A DNA stretch of 39,002 nucleotides from positions 1 to 39,002 of the forward strand of contig JBEIQE010000017.1 of the NCBI GenBank assembly GCA_040376705.1, given 5' to 3'. Numbering within the stretch: position 1 is the stretch's first letter; each line of letters opens with the position of its first letter. The notes below the pieces were generated by a model. The model searched no databases. It saw only the letters and a program-made list of their open reading frames with translations, and was not told where the DNA came from. Both the position numbers and the translations under genes were made by a program. Below, piece by piece: positions 7,354 to 14,793 of this stretch. This DNA is from JBEIQE01 sp040376705. Its GTDB lineage: Bacteria > Pseudomonadota > Alphaproteobacteria > UBA2400.

Positions 7354-9504
7354 ATGTTCACAGTACATCGTAAGGAAATTAATTGGGGCGGTCGTCCGCT
7401 GGTTCTCGAAACCGGCAAGATTGCCCGTCAGGCCGATGGCGCCGTTATGGCGACATACGGCGGCACCACCGTGCTCTGCACCGTGGTTGGCGCGAAGAAG
7501 GCCAAGGAAGGCATCGACTTCTTCCCGCTCACCGTCAACTATCAGGAAAAGACTTTTGCCGCTGGCAAGATTCCGGGTGGCTTCTTCCGTCGTGAAGGCC
7601 GTCCGTCGGAGAAGGAAACACTCGTTAGCCGCCTGATCGACCGTCCGATCCGCCCGCTGTTCGTCGAAGGCTTCCGCAACGAAGTTCAGGTTGTGGCCAC
7701 CGTGCTCAGCCACGATCTCGAGAATGATCCGGATATCGTTTCGATGATCGGTTGCTCGGCCGCTCTCACCATTTCAGGTCTGCCGTTCATGGGCCCGATT
7801 GGCGCCGCCCGCGTTGGCTACATCGATGGTCAGTATGTGGTAAACCCCACACTGGCGCAGATTGAAGACAAGAACAACAAGCTCGACCTCGTGGTTGCCG
7901 GTACCGCCGAAGGCGTACTGATGGTTGAATCGGAAGCCCAGGAACTGAGCGAAGACGTTATGCTCGGTGCCGTTACTTTCGGTCATCAGCAGTTCCAGCC
8001 GGTTATTCAGGCGATCATCCAGCTCGCCGAACAGGCCGCCAAGGAGCCATGGACACTGGCCGATGCCGGTTACGATGCCAAGGCCCTCAAGGAAACCATC
8101 AAGAGCAAGTATGGTGCCGAACTGCGCGCTGCCTATGGCAACAAGCAGAAGCAGGTACGTTACGAGCAGGTCGGCGCAGTCAAGAGCAAGGTGCTCAAGG
8201 AACTGGCCGATGACAAGCTGCCGTCAGTTGCTCTGTCTCTGGCCTTTGGCGAAGTTGAAGCCGAGATCGTTCGCTTCAACATCCTCGACACCAGCATCCG
8301 TATCGATGGTCGCGATGGCAAGACCGTTCGCCCGATCGTATCGGAAGTTGGTGTACTGCCCCGTACCCACGGCTCGGCCCTGTTCACCCGTGGTGAAACA
8401 CAGGCACTGGTTGTGGCCACACTCGGCACCGGTCAGGATGAGCAGATCATCGACGCCCTCACCGGCGAATACCGTGAGAGCTTCATGCTGCACTATAACT
8501 TCCCGCCCTACTCGGTAGGCGAGACAGGTCGTATGGGTAGCCCGGGTCGCCGCGAAATCGGCCACGGCAAGTTGGCATGGCGTGCTATTCGCCCGCTGCT
8601 GCCGGCCAAGGAAGCCTTCCCCTACACCATGCGTCTGGTTTCGGAAATCACCGAGTCCAACGGTTCATCGTCGATGGCCACAGTTTGCGGCTCGTCACTG
8701 GCGCTCATGGATGCCGGCGTTCCGCTGCCGCGTCCGGTTGCCGGTATTGCCATGGGTCTGATCAAGGAAGGCGAGCGTTTCGCCGTTCTTTCAGACATCA
8801 TGGGTGATGAAGATCACCTCGGCGATATGGACTTCAAGGTCGCTGGTACCGATACCGGTATCACCGCCCTGCAGATGGACCTCAAGATTGCCTCGATTAC
8901 GCCGGCAATCATGGAGATCGCGCTGCGTCAGGCCAAGGATGGTCGTATCCATATCCTCGGCGAGATGGCCAAGGCCATGAGCCGTGCACGTGATGGCGTT
9001 AACAACAACGCTCCGCGTATTACGGTTATTCAGGTACCGAAGGACAAGATCCGCGAGATCATCGGCACTGGCGGCAAGGTTATTCGCGAAATCTGCGAAG
9101 TGACCGGCGCCAAGGTTGATATTGAAGATGATGGCACAGTGAAGATTGCAGCAGTCGACCAGAGCGCTGCTGACGCCGCCATCAACTGGATCAAGGGTAT
9201 TGTGGCCGAGCCTGAAGTTGGCGTGATCTACACCGGTAAAGTGGTGAAGGTTATGGACTTCGGTGCGTTCGTGAACTTCCTCGGTGCCAAGGATGGCCTC
9301 GTGCACATCTCCGAACTCGCCCCGCACCGCGTGGGCAAGGTTACCGACATCGTTAAAGAAGGCGATGTTGTGAAGGTGAAGTGCCTTGGCTTTGATGACC
9401 GCGGCAAGGTTCGCCTGTCGATGAAGGTTGTCGATCAGGCTACCGGCCTCGAGATCGCTCCGGCTGCCCCTGCTGCCGAAGCCACAACCACACAGGCCGG
9501 CTAA
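7354..9504 (+). CDS. pnp: polyribonucleotide nucleotidyltransferase (PNPase)
   Basis: 716-residue 3'-5' phosphorolytic exoribonuclease, a trimeric core of the RNA degradosome. Domain order: RNase PH-like domain 1 (about 10-225, ending in a helical linker that includes YEQVGAVKSKVLKEL), RNase PH-like domain 2 (about 310-545, with the catalytic-metal segment GDMDFKVAGT near 491-500), a KH domain near 555-615 (REIIGTGGKVIREI) and an S1 domain near 622-690 (GKVVKVMDFGAFVNFLG, VHISELA). The tail is short and Ala-rich. AAGGA at 7341-7345 lies 8 bases before the ATG. It follows rpsO across a terminator and carries a leader hairpin; a strong terminator follows the stop. No motif is missing. Confidence 0.98.
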   Translation: MFTVHRKEINWGGRPLVLETGKIARQADGAVMATYGGTTVLCTVVGAKKAKEGIDFFPLTVNYQEKTFAAGKIPGGFFRREGRPSEKETLVSRLIDRPIRPLFVEGFRNEVQVVATVLSHDLENDPDIVSMIGCSAALTISGLPFMGPIGAARVGYIDGQYVVNPTLAQIEDKNNKLDLVVAGTAEGVLMVESEAQELSEDVMLGAVTFGHQQFQPVIQAIIQLAEQAAKEPWTLADAGYDAKALKETIKSKYGAELRAAYGNKQKQVRYEQVGAVKSKVLKELADDKLPSVALSLAFGEVEAEIVRFNILDTSIRIDGRDGKTVRPIVSEVGVLPRTHGSALFTRGETQALVVATLGTGQDEQIIDALTGEYRESFMLHYNFPPYSVGETGRMGSPGRREIGHGKLAWRAIRPLLPAKEAFPYTMRLVSEITESNGSSSMATVCGSSLALMDAGVPLPRPVAGIAMGLIKEGERFAVLSDIMGDEDHLGDMDFKVAGTDTGITALQMDLKIASITPAIMEIALRQAKDGRIHILGEMAKAMSRARDGVNNNAPRITVIQVPKDKIREIIGTGGKVIREICEVTGAKVDIEDDGTVKIAAVDQSAADAAINWIKGIVAEPEVGVIYTGKVVKVMDFGAFVNFLGAKDGLVHISELAPHRVGKVTDIVKEGDVVKVKCLGFDDRGKVRLSMKVVDQATGLEIAPAAPAAEATTTQAG

Positions 9505-9527
9505 TCTAGCTTCCTGATATGTTTAAG

Positions 9528-9557
9528 AACGGGGCCCCTAACCGGGCCCCGTTTTTT
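9528..9557 (+). terminator. Rho-independent terminator after pnp
   Basis: AACGGGGCCC (9528-9537) pairs perfectly with GGGCCCCGTT (9544-9553) around a 6-base loop, followed by a run of six T (9552-9557). It closes the translation/RNA-turnover block. Confidence 0.93.
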
Positions 9558-9728
9558 ATTGCTGTCATATAAGCGTCATCAATCCGTCATGGTTGAGTCG
9601 CTGAATATTCGCCGAAGGTTCATTGGTGATTAAGGCACGGTTTTTTGAAAATGACATCAGACGAGCGGCCCCAAGCGGTGCAGCAGCAGGCCGGGAAAAC
9701 AGTCTGATACATCAGGAGAAATCGGCAA

Positions 9729-10601
9729 ATGTCTAATGAGGAAAAGTCTAAATCTGGTATCGGCACCTGGATCATCCGCGGCGCCATTCTGGCGGCCATG
9801 GTGCGTATGAATGATTTTGACCCGCCTGCACCGCCAGCTCTGCCGGACAAGCCAGATGCAACTCAGACCTTTATGGGGGTTGTTTACTCCCGCACAATCT
9901 TTGGAAATGTCGGGCGCGTGAAGGAAGCTTACTTCCCCAGCCCTGAATCCTGTTCCAAGTATGTAGCCTCCAATCTGCGTGAGAGCGAAGGTGTGGTTGA
10001 CCTGAACGCTTTTGATAGCGGCAAGTGCTACACCGCTACTCCTGAGACAAGTGCGGCTGTAGCCGATCCGCAGGTGGCCACCATTAACCTGCGCAACTGG
10101 CTGGGGAACTATCAGTTTAACCAGAATATAAAGACCCGTTATTTCGGTTCGGTGGCTGATTGTCAGGACTATGTTACCGACACACTCAAGCAAATGGCTG
10201 GCGTTCTTGATGTAAATATGTGGGACAGCGCTACCTGCCATTCGACCAAGTCGGGCTTGAAGACAGTACACGCCGAGAATTCGTTATTAAGCGGTATTTC
10301 TTCAGTCAGGAGTGGGCCTGCAGTTGATATGCCTGAGAGCCAACCCGAAGCGGTTTTGGGCAGTTATTATCTGCGCAATATCTTTGGCAACCTTAGCCGC
10401 GAAAAGAATGTCTACTTCCAGTCTGTCGGGGCATGTGAGGCTTATATGAGTGATGCGCTTAAAGAATCAGAGCATCCGCTCGACCTGAACGCGCTTGATG
10501 GTGCCACCTGCACGCCGTCATCCGGCAAGGGGCAGGTCTGGAGTGCCGCTAACAGCCTTTCGGGCGGTATTACCTCACGCAGGCATGAGTTTGGTCTTTA
10601 G
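9729..10601 (+). CDS. Hypothetical protein with three two-cysteine repeats
   Basis: 290-residue protein of unknown function. Residues 11-27 (IGTWIIRGAILAAMVRM) form one hydrophobic segment that could be a membrane anchor or an uncleaved signal, followed by a Pro-rich linker (DPPAPPALPD). Three copies of a ~50-residue module follow, at about 51-100, 117-170 and 212-261. Each contains R-x-I/W-L/F-GN, then Y-F, then C-x3-Y, then LD-x-N-x2-D, and a final Cys. The cysteine pairs are C75/C100, C145/C170 and C236/C261, always 25 residues apart, which suggests one disulfide per module if exported. AGGAGAAA about 10 bases upstream supports the start. It is a single gene between two terminators. Function not assigned. 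Confidence 0.8.
   Translation: MSNEEKSKSGIGTWIIRGAILAAMVRMNDFDPPAPPALPDKPDATQTFMGVVYSRTIFGNVGRVKEAYFPSPESCSKYVASNLRESEGVVDLNAFDSGKCYTATPETSAAVADPQVATINLRNWLGNYQFNQNIKTRYFGSVADCQDYVTDTLKQMAGVLDVNMWDSATCHSTKSGLKTVHAENSLLSGISSVRSGPAVDMPESQPEAVLGSYYLRNIFGNLSREKNVYFQSVGACEAYMSDALKESEHPLDLNALDGATCTPSSGKGQVWSAANSLSGGITSRRHEFGL
9879..10514 (+). repeat. Three tandem diverged ~50-residue coding repeats
   Basis: The region encodes three protein modules with the same order of features: a GN turn, an aromatic YF, C-x3-Y, an LDxNxxD box and a closing Cys exactly 25 residues after the first. The copies have drifted in DNA sequence, so this is an old internal duplication rather than a DNA-level tandem repeat. 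Copy 2 has three extra residues ahead of the YF box, and a ~40-residue spacer separates copies 2 and 3. Confidence 0.75.
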
Positions 10602-10627
10602 TCTGTAAAGATTCAGAATCGAACAAG

Positions 10628-10656
10628 AGCGGGGCTGGTAATACGGCCCCGCTTTT
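10628..10656 (+). terminator. Rho-independent terminator
   Basis: AGCGGGGC (10628-10635) pairs perfectly with GCCCCGCT (10646-10653), followed by TTTT. It is 26 bases after the stop of the repeat protein. Confidence 0.9.
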
Positions 10657-10968
10657 GCGATTCTTTTTTTATCATCTTTGATTGCACAAAGTATCCGATA
10701 GCTTACACCGGTATGCATAAGCACATGCCTATAAGCAAAGCCTATGCGCATTTATAATAATTCTTTGTGTGGGTTAAATTATTTTCTCATATCATTTGTT
10801 AAGTGCATTTAACGGCTAGGTAGTGATTACAATAGCTTGACCCGCTCCCTTACGTAATAGGCATATCAGTTGATAACTGTACTACAGAGGTACCGTAACG
10901 ACAGTTTAATTGATACGACCATAAGTTGTTTTCAAGTGCTGAGGCACAGGAAAATAGCGGGGTATGCG
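10657..10968. other. AT-rich intergenic region before the PAS gene
   Basis: About 310 bases with no convincing gene. The PAS frame is open from a TTG at 10870, but the extra residues look unlike the family, so I treat this as upstream DNA. It contains a near-palindrome at 10798-10813 (GTTAA-N6-TTAAC) and a TTGACC at 10837-10842 that could be a -35 element; the matching -10 is poor (GCATAT at 10861). No tRNA or other RNA gene is recognisable. Confidence 0.45.
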
Positions 10969-11523
10969 ATGAGTCTTCCACTAAGAAAAACCGGTATGTC
11001 AGATAGCGATCGGCTCACCCTTACGGGGCGCGAGCAGACATTTGCAGCTGATGATATCATCGTCAGTAAAACTGATCCCAAGGGTATTCTCACCTATGTG
11101 AATGACGTGTTTATCAGCATCAGTGGCTATACTGAGCCAGAGCTGATTGGCCGTCCACACTCACTCATCCGTCACCCGCAGATGCCGCGCAGCGTATTCA
11201 AGCTGTTGTGGGATACCATCGCCTCGGGTAACGAGATTTTTGCTTACGTCAACAACCGCTGCAAGAATGGCGATCACTACTGGGTGCTGGCGCATGTGAC
11301 GCCCACCTTCGGCCCGGGTAGCCGCCTGATAGGCTATCACTCAAACCGCCGCGTGCCCAAGCCCGAAGCGCTAGCCGTAATCAGGCCGCTGTACCAACAG
11401 CTGTATGAGGAAGAACTCAAGCATGGCAACAGCCGCGCTGGCCTTGAGGCTGGCACCAAGCTGCTCGAAACAGTCATCAAACAAACGGGGAAGAACTATG
11501 ATGAATTTATCTTATCTCTCTAA
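10969..11523 (+). CDS. Aer-like PAS-domain sensor protein
   Basis: About 184-residue cytoplasmic PAS protein related to the N-terminal sensing part of the aerotaxis receptor Aer. The PAS core runs from about residue 30 to 135. It contains SKTDPKGILTYVNDVF, the helix with GYTEPELIGRPHSLIRHPQMP, WDTIASGNEIFAYVNNRCKNGDHYWV in two parts, and GYHSNRRVPKPEAL after it. These are the residues that in Aer-type PAS domains surround FAD. I chose the ATG at 10969; the ATG at 10996 is nearly as good and the open frame extends to a TTG at 10870. The gene ends inside the beginning of the chemoreceptor gene in another frame, implying coupled translation and a split Aer system. Whether it binds FAD or haem cannot be seen. 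Confidence 0.8.
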   Translation: MSLPLRKTGMSDSDRLTLTGREQTFAADDIIVSKTDPKGILTYVNDVFISISGYTEPELIGRPHSLIRHPQMPRSVFKLLWDTIASGNEIFAYVNNRCKNGDHYWVLAHVTPTFGPGSRLIGYHSNRRVPKPEALAVIRPLYQQLYEEELKHGNSRAGLEAGTKLLETVIKQTGKNYDEFILSL

Positions 11524-12799
11524 GAGCTCTATCGCCACTACGGTAACTCTGCTGGCTTTGGTTCTGATTGTAGGTGAATCCATCTATGAGCAGGACTGGC
11601 TCTCTACCGGGCTTATCAGCCTGTTGCTACCGTTGCTTTGCGCTGCACTGTTTTTCCAGCGCAAGACGATTGGCAGCATCAAGAGCCTTACTGAGGTGCT
11701 TGAGTGCTCGGCCAAGGGCGATCTCGACCGCCGGGTGGTACTGATGAAAGATGCTGGCGAAATCCGCCAGATTGCGGACTGCCTTAACCGTACACTAGAT
11801 CTCTCGGAAGCCTTCATGAAAGAAGCAGGCGCTGCCATGCAGTATGCCAATAAGCGCAAGTTCTTCCGCACTATTCTGCCAGCTGGTTTGCGTGGCTGCT
11901 ATGTTGATTATGCGGGCCATATTAATGGCGCACTCAAGATGATGGATAGTCGCGATAAAACCCTGAACGATTTTATCGGGTATGTTGACCAGAACGTGAA
12001 AGCCGAAGCCCAGAATGTGGTGATTTCGGCAGATGAAATGTCGGGTCAGGCTGGCGAAATTGCCCGCTGTGTTTCGGATACCAGCAATCAGGCGGATGTA
12101 CTGGCGGCTGCCGCCAGCAACGCCTCGGCCAACGCACAGGCTGTGGCTGCCGCAACCGAGGAATTTACCGCTTCAATTAATGAAATCGCCGAGCAGATGA
12201 GCCGTGTAGCCACGGGTGCCGAGGCAGCGGTAAGCAGTGTTGTGCATGCCGATAAGGTAATGCAGGGCCTGACTGACGCCGCCAGCCGTATCGGCTCGAT
12301 TGTGGAGATGATCAGCGATATTGCGGGGCAGACCAATCTTCTGGCGCTTAACGCCACGATTGAGGCTGCGCGTGCAGGTGAGGCAGGTAAGGGCTTTGCG
12401 GTTGTGGCCAGCGAAGTGAAGAGCCTCGCCAGCCAGACCGGCAAGTCGACTGAGGAAATTACAGCCCAGGTGGTAGCCATGCAGCAGGCGGTAGCCAATG
12501 TGCAGGCCTCGATCAACGATATCAATTCCAAGGTATCGGCGATCGGCGAGTCGAGTGTGGCGGTATCTGCCGCAATTGAGGAGCAGCGCGCTGTGACGGT
12601 AGACATTTCGCGCAATATTGGTGCGGTAAGCAGCGCGACTTCGGATGTTTCTAACTCGGTGAACGTCGTGAGTGCCTCAGCACGCGAAAGCAACAGTCTG
12701 ACCGGTCAGGTTTCGGGCGGCGCAGGTGTACTGGCGCAAAAGGCTGGCGACATGAGCAAGCAGATCGACCTGCTGCTCCAGCGCCTCGCTGCAGCATAA
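11498..12799 (+). CDS. methyl-accepting chemotaxis protein, two-TM type
   Basis: 433-residue chemoreceptor. Two hydrophobic segments in the first ~55 residues (ATTVTLLALVLIVG and LISLLLPLLCAALFF) are separated by only about ten residues, so there is essentially no periplasmic ligand domain, as in Aer. A HAMP-like stretch follows (about 60-105), then a long helical signalling domain. The hairpin tip that contacts CheA/CheW is visible (ISDIAGQTNLLALNATIEAA, then RAGEAGKGFAVVA). Glu/Gln-rich flanks could be methylation sites. The frame is open upstream to 11405; I chose ATG at 11498 (ATG at 11501 equally possible) because GGGG at 11487-11490 precedes it. It overlaps the PAS gene by 26 bases, and the PAS protein is its probable sensing partner. 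Confidence 0.9.
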   Translation: MMNLSYLSKSSIATTVTLLALVLIVGESIYEQDWLSTGLISLLLPLLCAALFFQRKTIGSIKSLTEVLECSAKGDLDRRVVLMKDAGEIRQIADCLNRTLDLSEAFMKEAGAAMQYANKRKFFRTILPAGLRGCYVDYAGHINGALKMMDSRDKTLNDFIGYVDQNVKAEAQNVVISADEMSGQAGEIARCVSDTSNQADVLAAAASNASANAQAVAAATEEFTASINEIAEQMSRVATGAEAAVSSVVHADKVMQGLTDAASRIGSIVEMISDIAGQTNLLALNATIEAARAGEAGKGFAVVASEVKSLASQTGKSTEEITAQVVAMQQAVANVQASINDINSKVSAIGESSVAVSAAIEEQRAVTVDISRNIGAVSSATSDVSNSVNVVSASARESNSLTGQVSGGAGVLAQKAGDMSKQIDLLLQRLAAA

Positions 12800-12882
12800 C
12801 CCTGCGTTAGATAGGCTCTGGCAAGGAGATGTAAACAGAGTTAGGCTAGGTTGCTTTATACCTTTTTTATAGCGGATATTTT

Positions 12883-13737
12883 ATGACCTTTACCCTTAGC
12901 CCTGTTATCGCCCATCGTGGTGATCGCAAATTTGCGCCCGAGAATACACTCTATGCTTTCAGGCAAGCGGCACGCAAAGGGGCTAAATGGGTTGAGTTTG
13001 ATGCTACGCTCACGCGTGATACCAACCAGCCGGTTGTCATTTTCCATGATGATGAGGTCGGTCGTACCACCAACCTGCCGAACAAGCCCATTACAGCAGT
13101 TGGCTTTAACGACCTGCGCAATGCGGATGCGGGCAGCTGGTTCTCCGAATCGTTTGCAGGTGAGAAAGTGCCTACGCTGATCGAGACCATCGAGCTCTGC
13201 GATAAGCTTGGCCTTGCCATGAACATCGAGATTAAAGTGACTAGCAATGGTGACCGCGAGAGCCCGGAGCCGTTTGATGACCGCTTGGGCGCGCTTACTG
13301 CCCAGCGTGTGGTTGAGGATATAATCAAGGCACGCAGCGGTAATTGGGATAATCTCCTGCTCTCGAGCTTCTCGACTGCTGCTCTGCTGAAGGCGCTTGA
13401 GCTGGCGCCCGAGGCTCCGCGTGGTTACCGGCTACATAAATTATGGCCCGATGATAATTTTGACGACAAGCTGCCAGACTTCAGCCAGCGCCTGGGGCGC
13501 ATCAAGCCCGGCACGGTGCACTTCAATCAGGAACTGCTTTCCAGCCCGCAGCGGGTCGATAAATTCAAGGCTGTTATTGCCCGCACGTTGGGGCATCATC
13601 TGCCGATGCTGGCCTATACGGTGAATGACCCCATCAGATATAATAAACTACTCGAGTGGGGTGTTTCGGGCGTTTCGACCGATATGCCGGGGGAGCTGCT
13701 CAACCCCACGCAGCACTCAGCCCATGAGTCTTATTAG
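12883..13737 (+). CDS. glycerophosphodiester phosphodiesterase
   Basis: 284-residue TIM-barrel enzyme that hydrolyses glycerophosphodiesters to glycerol-3-phosphate and an alcohol, cytosolic since no signal peptide is present. The GDPD signature is intact: AHRG (His11, Arg12), PEN (Glu20, Asn21), VEFD (Glu38, Asp40), the catalytic FHDD (His55), MNIEIK for the third metal ligand, and a late TVNDP segment. The length is normal for UgpQ-type enzymes. The start at 12883 follows an AT-rich leader with no strong ribosome binding site. Its stop overlaps a second GDPD-family gene, convergent on the other strand, by 4 bases. Confidence 0.93.
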   Translation: MTFTLSPVIAHRGDRKFAPENTLYAFRQAARKGAKWVEFDATLTRDTNQPVVIFHDDEVGRTTNLPNKPITAVGFNDLRNADAGSWFSESFAGEKVPTLIETIELCDKLGLAMNIEIKVTSNGDRESPEPFDDRLGALTAQRVVEDIIKARSGNWDNLLLSSFSTAALLKALELAPEAPRGYRLHKLWPDDNFDDKLPDFSQRLGRIKPGTVHFNQELLSSPQRVDKFKAVIARTLGHHLPMLAYTVNDPIRYNKLLEWGVSGVSTDMPGELLNPTQHSAHESY

Positions 13738-14615
13738 GCCAAACCGGCAGCAGCACGCAGTGGCGCTGTATAAAGCCCTGGGTTATCGACAATCAAACCT
13801 GCCAGTTTGCCGGTTGGCGCCAGGCGTGCGGTTGTTTTTATCATCTTGTCGGGGTCGGTACCGCCACGCTCGGTAAATACCCAGGCGATAAGTTGAGCTG
13901 TGGGGAAGTACCGCGCAACCAGCTCAATCGCGTGTTCGTTCAGCTCGATATCCGGCATCACGATGTAATCAGGCCTGATATCCTGCAGCATCGGGTTGGC
14001 GAGGGATGCCTCATTATACGGGCAGTAAGAACCAGCGCTATCCGCATGCCAAGGGAATAGTGGCGCTGGCGCTGTATCAGCTGCCACAAAAATTGCACCG
14101 AGCTGCATACTCGGCTGTTGTTGCCGCGCGATGACGAGGCTTGGATGATTGAACGACGAGAGTACAATGCGCTCGCGAGCAAGCGGCCCGGTCTCGATGG
14201 CTTTTAGTACCGGCGCCAGCACATTATAGCCTTTAAGCTCGATGTTAAAAATAGCACCTGCCTGTGCATGCACCTGCGCCAATGTGGCGTTCAGCTCGGG
14301 TATTGGGGTGCCATCTTTAAGGCGGAGCTGGCGTATTTCAGCGCTGCTCATTTCCTCAATTTTGCGGCCAGCGGCTATGGCTATGCTTTCAGGCGTCAGG
14401 TGTTCATCAAGGCAGTATTCAACACCAAGCTCGGCATGTACGTACTTGGCTTCGTGCAGCAGGAATACATCGCCGTCTTTGCTGGCGCAGGCATCCGATT
14501 CAAAGCCGTCACAGGTTGCCAGTGCTTGCGCAAAGGCCTGTTTGCTGTTCTGGTGAATCTCACCTTGGGGAAGAATCACGCCGCGATGACCCAAAACCTT
14601 GAAATCTGCCGACAT
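13734..14615 (-). CDS. GDPD-family protein, diverged
   Basis: About 293-residue protein of the same PLC-like phosphodiesterase superfamily as its convergent neighbour but clearly not a recent copy. It keeps GHRG, an E-x-D pair (ESDA), a His at the catalytic position (LLHEAKY, with Glu where most members have Asp), NIELKG and LSSFNHPS. The usual PEN is replaced by HQNS. Metal binding and catalysis therefore look possible, with altered specificity. Two in-frame starts exist, 14621 and 14615; AGGA is 5 bases before the second, which I prefer. No signal peptide is seen. Confidence 0.85.
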   Translation of the reverse strand: MSADFKVLGHRGVILPQGEIHQNSKQAFAQALATCDGFESDACASKDGDVFLLHEAKYVHAELGVEYCLDEHLTPESIAIAAGRKIEEMSSAEIRQLRLKDGTPIPELNATLAQVHAQAGAIFNIELKGYNVLAPVLKAIETGPLARERIVLSSFNHPSLVIARQQQPSMQLGAIFVAADTAPAPLFPWHADSAGSYCPYNEASLANPMLQDIRPDYIVMPDIELNEHAIELVARYFPTAQLIAWVFTERGGTDPDKMIKTTARLAPTGKLAGLIVDNPGLYTAPLRAAAGLA

Positions 14616-14644
14616 TGCCATCCTGTTCTGTTCCTAGTGTTATG

Positions 14645-14763
14645 AAACTCCTAGATTCTTAGTCAATTAAAAACGCTTCAAGGCTCTGGCGCAGAGCACT
14701 TTTAGCCATTATAACTCCCTCGTGTTTTGGCGCGAACGCGTCGTTGCCGGCCATTTTGCCGGC
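14645..14763 (+). promoter_or_regulatory. Promoter-like element and structured leader of the nitronate monooxygenase gene
   Basis: A TAGATT -10-like element (14652-14657) lies in a 17-base stretch that matches one upstream of hrcA at 16 positions; its -35 is weak. Downstream are two hairpins: GCTCTG-GCG-CAGAGC (14683-14697), followed by ACTTTT, and GCCGGC-CATTTT-GCCGGC (14746-14763), ending 18 bases before the ribosome binding site. The leader of ~130 bases could attenuate expression; this is inference. Confidence 0.3.
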
Positions 14764-14793
14764 TGAAGATTTGCTCTCGTTGGAGGAAGCATC

